Below are positions 1-7,461 of a DNA stretch of 29,894 bases, one piece after another. The notes below the pieces were generated by a model that was given only the letters and a program-made list of their open reading frames with translations, was not told where the DNA came from and did no database searches. Each line of letters opens with the position of its first letter. Within the stretch, counting starts at the first letter, position 1. The position numbers and the translations under genes were made by a program. The stretch comes from CAYMLL01 sp964390645. GTDB taxonomy: Bacteria > Planctomycetota > UBA8108. Where the stretch lies: the NCBI GenBank assembly GCA_964390645.1, contig CAYMLL010000057.1, positions 1 through 29,894 of the forward strand, in the 5' to 3' direction.

Positions 1-1226
1 GCGCTCTCGTTCTCTTCACACTGCGCGGCGTGTCGACTGCTGCCGATGACGGGCCGGGCTGGCGCGGACGTTCCGGCGGCGGCGCGGCGGGGCCGGGCGG
101 CGAGCCCGTGACGTCGTGGAGCGACGGCGAGAATATCGTCTGGAAGGCGCGAGTGCCGGGGCGGGGACACTCGACCCCGATCGTCGTCGGCGCTCTGGTC
201 GTTCTGACGACGGCCGATGAGAAGGCGAAGAGCCAGTCGGTGATGGCGTTCGACCGTCGCACGGGAAAGGTCGTGTGGAGCACTGTGGTTCACCGCGGCG
301 GTCTCGCCGCCGAGTCCCACAAGAAGAACAGCGATGCGACGCCGACCGTCACATCTGATGGAGCGACCTTCTTCGCGAGCTTCTGCCATCGCGACTCGGT
401 GCGCATCACGGCCATCGATTCTCGCGGCCGCAAGCGGTGGAGCCGGGACGCGGGGGCCTTCACCCCGCGGCTCTACCGCTTCGGCTACGCGCCCTCGCCG
501 GTCCTCTGGGGCGACGGGGTCATCGTCTCGTCCGACTTCGAGAAGGGCTTCCTCGCCGCCTTCCGCAAGTCGGACGGCGGCGAGATCTGGCGCACGCCGC
601 GCACCAGCGCGCACGTCAGCTACTCCTCGCCGATCGTCGGGCGTGTCGCCGGCCGCGACCAGCTCCTTCTCAGCGGCCGCGAGATGGTCGCGAGCTACGA
701 CCCCCGCGACGGCAAGCTGCTCTGGTCGACCCCGGGAACGACGAAGGCCACCTGCGGCACGATGATCTGGGAGGGCGACGTCGTCTTCGCCAGCGGCGGC
801 TACCCGAAGCGGGAGACCGTCGCCCTGCGCGCCGACGGCTCGAAGGAGGTCGTCTGGCGCAACAAGCACAAGTGCTACGAGCAGTCGATGCTGGTGCACG
901 ACGGGCACCTCTACGCGGTCAACGACAACGGCATCGCTCTGTGCTGGCGCGCCGCGGACGGCAAGGAGATGTGGTCCCGGCGCCTGGCCGGGCCGATCAG
1001 CGCATCGCCGACGCTCGCGGGGGGCCACGTCTACGCGACGAACGAGAGGGGCACGACCTTCGTCTTCAAGGCCGACCCCGAGCGCTACGTCGCCGTGGCG
1101 ACGAATCAGCTCGGTGACGAGGCCTTCGCGTCGCCGACGATCTGCGGCGACCGGATCTTCCTGCGCCACGCTTCCCGCAAGGGTCGCGAGCGCCGCGAGA
1201 CGCTGTACTGCGTCGGCAAGAAGTAG
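1..1226 (+). CDS. Exported PQQ-like beta-propeller protein, 5' partial
   Basis: The frame is open to the left edge, so the gene starts outside the window. The codons before the first in-window GTG (position 30) read ALVLFTLRGVSTAAD, which looks like the hydrophobic core and cleavage region of a signal peptide. That argues against GTG-30 as the true start. The mature part begins DDGPGWRG, like the GWRG opening of planctomycete propeller proteins. It is followed by repeated blades with D-x-R-x-G-K/E-x-x-W motifs (FDRRTGKVVWS, YDPRDGKLLWS, RAADGKEMWS), the PQQ/BamB-type propeller signature. No catalytic residues or dockerin module are visible. Family knowledge suggests a periplasmic or surface scaffold or, less likely, a quinoprotein; the sequence does not decide. 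It is followed by 277 noncoding bases and another propeller gene on the same strand. Confidence 0.85.
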   Translation, partial: ALVLFTLRGVSTAADDGPGWRGRSGGGAAGPGGEPVTSWSDGENIVWKARVPGRGHSTPIVVGALVVLTTADEKAKSQSVMAFDRRTGKVVWSTVVHRGGLAAESHKKNSDATPTVTSDGATFFASFCHRDSVRITAIDSRGRKRWSRDAGAFTPRLYRFGYAPSPVLWGDGVIVSSDFEKGFLAAFRKSDGGEIWRTPRTSAHVSYSSPIVGRVAGRDQLLLSGREMVASYDPRDGKLLWSTPGTTKATCGTMIWEGDVVFASGGYPKRETVALRADGSKEVVWRNKHKCYEQSMLVHDGHLYAVNDNGIALCWRAADGKEMWSRRLAGPISASPTLAGGHVYATNERGTTFVFKADPERYVAVATNQLGDEAFASPTICGDRIFLRHASRKGRERRETLYCVGKK

Positions 1227-1265
1227 CGTGACACCGCGCCGGCATCGGCTCCCTGGCCCGTCTCG

Positions 1266-1283
1266 CAGCCGGTTTCACGGCTG
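1266..1283 (+). terminator. Small hairpin after the first propeller gene
   Basis: CAGCCG and CGGCTG pair as a 6-bp stem with a 6-base loop, 40 bases past the stop codon. There is no T-run, so this is only a weak terminator candidate. I see no other clear element in the 277-base gap before the next gene, apart from its ribosome binding site. Confidence 0.25.
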
Positions 1284-1491
1284 TCGCGGGTGATCTTGTC
1301 GCCACCGCGACCGCTGCCGCCACGGAGCGGTTTGACTCGCGCCTTCGTCCGGTTCCCGACCTGGCGGCTCACCCTCGTGTCGCGACGAGCGCGCGTTGTC
1401 TCGCTTGCTTCTTGACGGCCTGGTGGCGAGGATGGGGGAAGGTCGAGCCGGGTCGGGGCCCGGACGAGCGGTCCGCGGCCGTCAACGTGTC

Positions 1492-1497
1492 GAGGTG
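1492..1497 (+). promoter_or_regulatory. Ribosome binding site fixing the start at 1504
   Basis: GAGGTG lies 6 bases before ATG-1504. The same frame is open upstream to a TTG at 1396, but only the ATG has this Shine-Dalgarno-like sequence, and it places a signal peptide at the N-terminus. Confidence 0.6.
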
Positions 1498-1503
1498 TCG
1501 TGT

Positions 1504-4500
1504 ATGCCGGTTTCTCGAGTCTTCTCCTCGATGGCGACTCTCGTGGTCTGCGGGACCCTGTGCGGGCCGGATGCTCTCGGCGACGTGCTGCAGTGGGACT
1601 TCGCCGGGAACCTCGAGTCCTCGACCGGTCATCCCGCGCTCGTGGCCGACGCCGCGGCACCGGCGAGCTCGCCCGGGGTGTCCTTCGTTCCGACGCTCGT
1701 CGCGGGAGAGGCGAGGGTCGTCGCGCGGCTCTCCCGCGGCACGTACCTTCACATGCTCCACGGGCTCGGGGTCCCCGGATCGACGGTCGACAAGTTCAGC
1801 CTCATCATCGATGCGCGCTTCTTCGATCGGTCTCCGTCGCGCGGCTGGGCGGCGATCCTGCAGACGCACCCCGACAACGCCGATGACGCCGACTGGGTCG
1901 TCGACGGAGACGGGGGGCTCGGCATCGGGGCCGCCTCCGGGGGGGCCGTGTCGGAGGCCGGGTGGCACCGCGTAGCGCTGGTCGTCGATCTGACCTCCGG
2001 TGACGTCGTCGCCTACCTCGACGGCGTCGAGGTGGCGCGTCTCGGCGGACAGCCGGCCGGGAGCCGCTTTGCTCTCGACGCCGCGTCCGCCCTTCTCTTC
2101 GCCGACGACGATGCCGAGAATGCCGCCGCGCTCGTCTCCTGCGTTCAGCTGCGCGAGGAGATCCTCTCGCCGCTGGCGATCGCGACTCTCGGGGGCGTGG
2201 ACGCCGACGGCATCCCGCGCGACATCGAGATGTCCGCGGCGATCGACACCTGGAGATTCGACGCGGACCACGTCGACGGCGTCGTCGTCGAGGACCTCTC
2301 CGGCGACCTCGACGGCGAGATCGAGGGTCCCTTCCGGCTCGAGGACCAGCCCCCGGCGATCGTCCTCGACGGCGGCACCGGCCACGTCGTCGTCCCCGCT
2401 GCGCGGGTCCGTGATCTGCCCGTCCGGGACATCTCCGTCGAGTCGTGGGTGCGCCTCGAGTCCGGCACGCGCTGGGGAGGTATCGCCGGCTTCGTGCAGG
2501 ACAACGGCGCCTTCGAGCGCGGCTGGGTGCTCGGCTACGACGAGTCGAGCTTCAACTTCGCGCTGTCCGCCACCGGCACCCTCGACTACCTCACGGCGGC
2601 TTCCGGCTTCGAGCTCGGACGCTGGCATCACGTTGTCGGGACCTACGACGGCAGGAACCTGAGGGTCTACGTCGACGGTGTCCTCGAGGCGGAGTCCCGA
2701 TCCCAGTCGGGTGACATCGACTACGCCACCTCGACCCTGGTGATCGGCTCGTACACCGACGACAACGAGTTCTACGCCCTCGACGGCAAGATCCACGAGG
2801 TCCTGCTCCACGACGAGGCGCTGTCCCCGGCGGCGGTCGCGGCGAGCTACGAGTCGAAGCGCGGTCTCTTCGATCCCGGCGCGGACCCTCCTGCCGGCGA
2901 GGGTGGGCTCGTCGGCCGCTGGATCTTCGACGCGGAGCATGTCAGCGGACGCAGCGTCGAGGACGTCGCCGGCGATCACCACGGGACCATCGTCGGTCCG
3001 GTCGCCCTCGCCGCGAACCCGGCGGCGCTGGCCTTCGACGGCTCGACGAGCAAGGTCGATCTCGACGGCGGCATCGCGTCGCTGCCCGCCCGCCACCTGA
3101 CGGCCGAGGCGTGGGTGGCGCTCGACTCGGGCACCCGCTGGGGCGGCATCCTCGGCTACTTCCACGACACGGGCGCCTTCGAGAGAGGCTGGGTGCTCGG
3201 CTACGACGACTCGACGTTCACCATGGCCGTCGCGACCGGCGGTGACCTGACCTACCTCGCGGCGGACACGGAGCACGAGGCCGGCAGGTGGTTCCACGTC
3301 GTCGGCACCTACGACGGCAGGGTCACCAGGATCTACGTCAACGGACGCCTCGAGGGCTCGACCACGTCGCGCTCCGGAGACATCGACTACGTGCCCGCTG
3401 CATTCGTCATCGGCGCTTACGAGGACGAGGACGAGTTCTTCCCCGTCGACGGGCGCATTCACGAGGTCCGGCTCCACGACCGTGCGCTCGGCGCCGCCGA
3501 GGTGCGGTCGAGCTACGAGTCGAAGCGCGGGCTCTTTCCCGAGCCCGCCGGTCCGCTCGTCGGTCCGACGGTGACCTTCCGGTCGCGGACCGAGGCCGTC
3601 ATCTCGTGGCAGACGGGCGGCCCGACGCCGTCGATCGTCGACTTCGGCCCGTCTCAGGCTCTCGGCACGCGGGTCGTCGATGAGACCCCGAGGCTGGCAC
3701 ACGCGGTCGTGCTCGGGGACCTCGAGCGCGACACACCGTACTTCTACTCCGTCTCGCAGGACTTCGGCGCCGGGGAGATCGTCAGCCCGGTCCACGAGTT
3801 CTCGACCGAGTACAACTTCAGCGTCAAGGACGCTGCGGAGGTCCCCTCGCCCTTCGAGCCCGCGGACGGGGATGCGAACTACGCCGCCGCCGCGGAGCGC
3901 ATCCTCGAGATCACGGGCATCTCGCGGGGATACTGCCTCGACTACGACTGCGGTCAGGGACGGCTTGCCCTGGAGCTTGCGCGGCGCTCCGACCTGCACA
4001 TCGTCGGCGTGTCGCCGGACGCTTCCGGGGTGCGCGACGGTCGGGCGGCGCTCCGGGAGGCGGGGCTCTACGGCTCGCGGGTGACGCTCCACGAGCGCGC
4101 GCTGGCGCGTCTTCCGTACGCGGCGAAGACCTTCAACCTCGTGGTCTCGGACCGCGTGGTCGAGCGCGGCGAGCTGCGGGGAACCGCGCAGGAGGCTTTG
4201 AGGGTCCTGCGACCGTCGGGCGGCGTCGCGCTCCTCGGGCAGCCCTCGGGCGTCGTCGCGCCGGTCGCCGCGGACGAGCTCCTGGACTGGTTCGGCGCCG
4301 CCGGCGTCGCGGCGGAGCCCGTCGGTGCGCCCGGCGTCTGGTCTCGATTCGAGGTGGGACCGCTGCAGGGCGAGGGCGAGTGGTCGCACATGTACGGCGA
4401 CCCCGGTCAGAGCGCGTCCAGCAACGATCGGCTCGTGCGCGGCGACAACCTGAAGATGCAGTGGTACGGGCGCCCCGGACCGCGCGGAATGATCGACCGC

Positions 4501-5682
4501 CAGCCGCGGCAGCCGACGCCGCTCTACCAGGGCGGCCGCCTGTACATCCAGGGGGACGACCGTCTCTTCGCTCTCGACGCCTACAACGGTGCCGTGCTCT
4601 GGTCGCTCGAGGTGCCCGGGCTGCGGCGCGTCAACATCCCGCGAGACTGCGGCAACATGTGTGCCGCCGACGGCTCGCTCTTCGTCGCCGTGAGGAACGC
4701 GTGCTGGCGAATCGACGGCCGGGAGGGCGTCGTCGAGTCGATCCATCCCGTCGGCGCCGACCTCACCGACACGGATCACGAGTGGGGCTACGTCGCGGCG
4801 GTCGGGGACGGTCTGCTCGGGTCCCGGGTGCGCTCGGGCTCGAAGTACACCTCGTTCGACGGACCCGCGAAGTGGTACGACGCCACGTCGGGGGGCTTCG
4901 GCACGTCGCAGGTCTGCAGCGACAGCCTCTTCTGCGTCGACCGGGAGTCCGGGGACACCCGCTGGGAGCACGACGGGGGCCTGATCCTCAACTCCTCGAT
5001 CTGCGCCGGCGGCGGCCGCGTCTACTTCGTCGAGACCCGCGATGCCGCCGTCGTCGACTCCGGGTCCGGACGCATCGGCTCCAGCCTGCTGTGGTGCGAC
5101 CAGCACCTCGTCGCGATCGACGTGGCCAGCGGCGAGAGGGTCTGGGACGTGCCGGTGTCCTTCCGGAGCGCGCCGGTCCCGCTGGCGTTCTACATGAGCT
5201 ACAGCGAGGAGCGTCTGGTCGCGGTCGTCTCCACGAACCGCTACGACCTCGTCTCCTTCTCCGCCACCGACGGCTCCGAGCTCTGGTCGGCGTCCCATTC
5301 GTGGAACCGCAGTCACCACGGCGGGCACATGTACCACCCCGTGATCCTCCGCGACATGGTGATCGTCGAGCCGCGGGCGTACGACATCTTCGACGGCAGC
5401 GTGGTGATGAGAGGGCTGCCGTCGAGAGGCGGCTGCAGCACCATGTCGGCCGCGTCCGACACGGTGATCTACGTCGACTGGGACTACCACAACGGCGGCT
5501 TCGGGTTCTGGGACCTGGAGACCGACGTGCGGACGGAGTTCGCGGGCTCGCGATCGAGCTGCTGGATCTCGGTGATCTCGGGCGGTGGCATGGTGCTGAG
5601 CCCGACGGCGAGCTCGGGCTGCGTCTGCCGATATCCGCTGCAGACCTCGATCGGGTACGGATCCTGGGGGGACGGCCGATGA
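1504..5682 (+). CDS. Exported LamG x3 - FN3-like - SAM methyltransferase-like - PQQ propeller mosaic protein
   Basis: A protein of 1392 residues, using the ATG preceded by GAGGTG. The N-terminus (MPVSRVFSSMATLVVCG) resembles a signal peptide. Domains in order: a divergent LamG/concanavalin-like domain (about 26-238); two closely similar LamG domains (about 249-456 and 468-679), each with FERGWVLGYD, HVVGTYDGR and ending SYESKRGLF; an FN3-like domain resembling the N-domain of purple acid phosphatases (about 686-770, TEAVISWQT, TPYFYSV); a class I methyltransferase-like domain (about 793-920) with glycine-rich motif I as LDYDCGQG at 812-819 and the late LRPSGGVALL strand; and a PQQ-type propeller (about 960-1380, FALDAYNGAVLWSLE). 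The acidic residue usually ending strand 2 of methyltransferases is not at its usual place (IVGVSPD). The next gene overlaps by ATGA, implying coupling. Exact function is unknown. SAM is not expected outside the cytoplasm, so the methyltransferase fold may be structural. Confidence 0.85.
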   Translation: MPVSRVFSSMATLVVCGTLCGPDALGDVLQWDFAGNLESSTGHPALVADAAAPASSPGVSFVPTLVAGEARVVARLSRGTYLHMLHGLGVPGSTVDKFSLIIDARFFDRSPSRGWAAILQTHPDNADDADWVVDGDGGLGIGAASGGAVSEAGWHRVALVVDLTSGDVVAYLDGVEVARLGGQPAGSRFALDAASALLFADDDAENAAALVSCVQLREEILSPLAIATLGGVDADGIPRDIEMSAAIDTWRFDADHVDGVVVEDLSGDLDGEIEGPFRLEDQPPAIVLDGGTGHVVVPAARVRDLPVRDISVESWVRLESGTRWGGIAGFVQDNGAFERGWVLGYDESSFNFALSATGTLDYLTAASGFELGRWHHVVGTYDGRNLRVYVDGVLEAESRSQSGDIDYATSTLVIGSYTDDNEFYALDGKIHEVLLHDEALSPAAVAASYESKRGLFDPGADPPAGEGGLVGRWIFDAEHVSGRSVEDVAGDHHGTIVGPVALAANPAALAFDGSTSKVDLDGGIASLPARHLTAEAWVALDSGTRWGGILGYFHDTGAFERGWVLGYDDSTFTMAVATGGDLTYLAADTEHEAGRWFHVVGTYDGRVTRIYVNGRLEGSTTSRSGDIDYVPAAFVIGAYEDEDEFFPVDGRIHEVRLHDRALGAAEVRSSYESKRGLFPEPAGPLVGPTVTFRSRTEAVISWQTGGPTPSIVDFGPSQALGTRVVDETPRLAHAVVLGDLERDTPYFYSVSQDFGAGEIVSPVHEFSTEYNFSVKDAAEVPSPFEPADGDANYAAAAERILEITGISRGYCLDYDCGQGRLALELARRSDLHIVGVSPDASGVRDGRAALREAGLYGSRVTLHERALARLPYAAKTFNLVVSDRVVERGELRGTAQEALRVLRPSGGVALLGQPSGVVAPVAADELLDWFGAAGVAAEPVGAPGVWSRFEVGPLQGEGEWSHMYGDPGQSASSNDRLVRGDNLKMQWYGRPGPRGMIDRQPRQPTPLYQGGRLYIQGDDRLFALDAYNGAVLWSLEVPGLRRVNIPRDCGNMCAADGSLFVAVRNACWRIDGREGVVESIHPVGADLTDTDHEWGYVAAVGDGLLGSRVRSGSKYTSFDGPAKWYDATSGGFGTSQVCSDSLFCVDRESGDTRWEHDGGLILNSSICAGGGRVYFVETRDAAVVDSGSGRIGSSLLWCDQHLVAIDVASGERVWDVPVSFRSAPVPLAFYMSYSEERLVAVVSTNRYDLVSFSATDGSELWSASHSWNRSHHGGHMYHPVILRDMVIVEPRAYDIFDGSVVMRGLPSRGGCSTMSAASDTVIYVDWDYHNGGFGFWDLETDVRTEFAGSRSSCWISVISGGGMVLSPTASSGCVCRYPLQTSIGYGSWGDGR

Positions 5683-7271
5683 CCGACGGAGCGAGCACGA
5701 TGGGCCGTCGACACGCTGTCGTCATCGCGAGCCGGGGCGGCTCGGCGGGGGGGGCCGTCTTCCTGAGCGGGCTTCTCGCTCTCACGGTCGCCGGCGCGGG
5801 GCTCCTCGCGGAGGACTGGCCGACTCACCGCCGGGACGCTCAGCGCAGCGGCTGGAGCGAGGAGACGCTGGAGCTGCCGCTGACCGCCGCGTGGGTGTAC
5901 CGCTCGGCGAACCCTCCGTCACCCGCCTGGACCGGACCACCGAAGCGCAACTACTACACGACGGACCGCACGCCGCTGCGGTCGCGCCTGGCGTTCGATC
6001 GGGCCTTGCACGTGGCGGTCGTCGGCAACGGGCTCTACTTCGGCTCCTCGGTGGACGACTCCGTCTACCGCCTCGACACGCGGGACGGCGGCGTCGACTG
6101 GTCCTTCACGGCCGACGGTCCCGTTCGCATGGCTCCCTCGGTCCACGCCGGCAAGGTCTACTTCGGCGCCGAGGATGGCTGCGCCTACGCGATCCGCGAG
6201 ACCAACGGCTCCCTGGTCTGGAAGTACACGGCCGCCGCGGACCGCAACTACCTGATGCCGAGCGACGGCCGCTTCGTGTCACCTTGGCCCGTGCGCAGCG
6301 GCGTGGTGGTGGAGGGCGGCACCGCGTACTTCAGCGCCGGGATCTTTCCCTCGATGGGCGTGTACGTCTGCGCGATCGACGCGTTGACCGGCTCGGACCG
6401 CGGCGCCGGACGCTGGCGTCGACGCCGCATCAACGACATCTCGCTGCAGGGTTACGCGCTCGCCTCGGGGACGAAGGTCTACTTCCCCGCCGGGCGAAGC
6501 TCGCCCTACGCGTTCCAGCGGTCGAGCGGCTCGCTGGTCGGCCAGTTTCGCAGCGGCAGCTCGACCGGGACCTTCGCGTTGATCGCCGGCGATCGCCTGG
6601 TGAACGGGCCGAGCTCTCGAAGCGGGGCCCTTCTCGAGGAGTTCGACGCGGACCGACCTTCCGCCGATAGCCTCGCGGTCCACGACGGCGGCAACTCGAT
6701 GGTGGTGACCGCCGGGAGGTCGTTCGTGCTCGGCGACGACTCGTTGATCGCGATCTCGCGCGCCACGAGGCGGGTTCTCTGGCGGCGGGACGTGGCCTAC
6801 CCCTTCGAGCTGGTGCTCGCCGGCGACACGCTCTTCGCGGGCGGTGACGACGCGATCGCCGCCTTCGACGCGCAGAGCGGCGTCGACCTGTGGAGCGCGC
6901 CGGTCGACGGACGGGCGTTCGGAATCGCGGTCGCCGGCGGGATGGTCTTCGTCAGCACCGACCGCGGCGCCATCCACGCCTTCGCGCAGAGCGGCCCCGC
7001 GGGAGACGTCTTCGTCCGTGGCGATGCCAACGGTGACGAGCGCATCGATGTCTCGGACGCGGTGACGATCGTCCGCGATCTCTTCCTCGGCGCCTCGCTG
7101 CTGGAATGTGCCGATCACGGCGACGTCGACGACAACGGCGAGGTCGAGGTGACGGACGCGATCCGTCTGCTGGGCTACCTCTACCGCGGCGGTCGAACGC
7201 CGGCGGCGCCCTTCCCGGCTCCAGGGCTCGATCCGACCGTCGACGGGTTCGACTGCGGCGATCCACGCTGA
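5679..7271 (+). CDS. Exported PQQ-like beta-propeller protein with C-terminal dockerin-like module
   Basis: A protein of 530 residues. ATG-5679 overlaps the preceding stop as ATGA and has a G-rich stretch (5665-5671) at ribosome-binding distance; ATG-5700 is an alternative. The signal peptide core is FLSGLLALTVAGAGLLA, followed by EDWPTHRRDAQRSGW, the typical mature start of this propeller group. Blade motifs include YRLDTRDGGVDWSF, YAIRETNGSLVWKY and AAFDAQSGVDLWS. Residues 445-530 form a dockerin-like module with two calcium-loop-like repeats, GDANGDERIDVSDAV and GDVDDNGEVEVTDAI, and end in a DPTVDGFDCGDP-type tail. Translational coupling to the 1392-residue propeller protein suggests they are made in fixed ratio and act together. 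The ligand or substrate is unknown. Confidence 0.85.
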   Translation: MTDGASTMGRRHAVVIASRGGSAGGAVFLSGLLALTVAGAGLLAEDWPTHRRDAQRSGWSEETLELPLTAAWVYRSANPPSPAWTGPPKRNYYTTDRTPLRSRLAFDRALHVAVVGNGLYFGSSVDDSVYRLDTRDGGVDWSFTADGPVRMAPSVHAGKVYFGAEDGCAYAIRETNGSLVWKYTAAADRNYLMPSDGRFVSPWPVRSGVVVEGGTAYFSAGIFPSMGVYVCAIDALTGSDRGAGRWRRRRINDISLQGYALASGTKVYFPAGRSSPYAFQRSSGSLVGQFRSGSSTGTFALIAGDRLVNGPSSRSGALLEEFDADRPSADSLAVHDGGNSMVVTAGRSFVLGDDSLIAISRATRRVLWRRDVAYPFELVLAGDTLFAGGDDAIAAFDAQSGVDLWSAPVDGRAFGIAVAGGMVFVSTDRGAIHAFAQSGPAGDVFVRGDANGDERIDVSDAVTIVRDLFLGASLLECADHGDVDDNGEVEVTDAIRLLGYLYRGGRTPAAPFPAPGLDPTVDGFDCGDPR

Positions 7272-7304
7272 GCCGCGCCGCTGAGCCCCGCCGCTGAGCC
7301 CCGC
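7266..7304 (+). repeat. 13-bp tandem repeat x3 spanning a stop codon
   Basis: Three consecutive 13-base units: CGCTGAGCCGCGC followed by two copies of CGCTGAGCCCCGC. The first unit contains the TGA stop of the 530-residue propeller gene. Each further unit carries another TGA in a different frame. Confidence 0.8.
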
Positions 7305-7373
7305 GCCGGGTTGCCTGCAGACCTGCCGTCGCGCCTCTGCGACCGCCTCCGGGAGCTCGCGCGGGTCGCCGCG

Positions 7374-7402
7374 TTGTCCGCCGGCAAGGATGGCGTTACG
7401 AT
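7374..7402 (+). promoter_or_regulatory. Candidate sigma-70-like promoter for the CotH gene
   Basis: TTGTCC (7374-7379) and TACGAT (7397-7402) are separated by 17 bases, each matching 4 of 6 consensus positions. Transcription would begin near 7409, giving a leader of about 50 bases before ATG-7462. Found by eye. Confidence 0.45.
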
Positions 7403-7461
7403 GGAGGGTCCGCGTCAGTTCCGGTCGCGACCCGATCCCCCGGCAGCGAGAGACAGTCCGA

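Noticed and set aside
1369..5490. Minus-strand ORF of 1373 codons antisense to the LamG/propeller gene
   Set aside because: Its translation is low-complexity, rich in Val, Asp, Arg and Glu without domains, and it mirrors the codon pattern of a clearly domain-bearing plus-strand gene. Long antisense frames are expected at this GC content.
4380..5678. Upstream extension of the 530-residue propeller frame to position 4380
   Set aside because: This part overlaps the propeller domain of the preceding gene in another frame and is Arg-rich nonsense. The signal peptide and ribosome binding site place the start at 5679.
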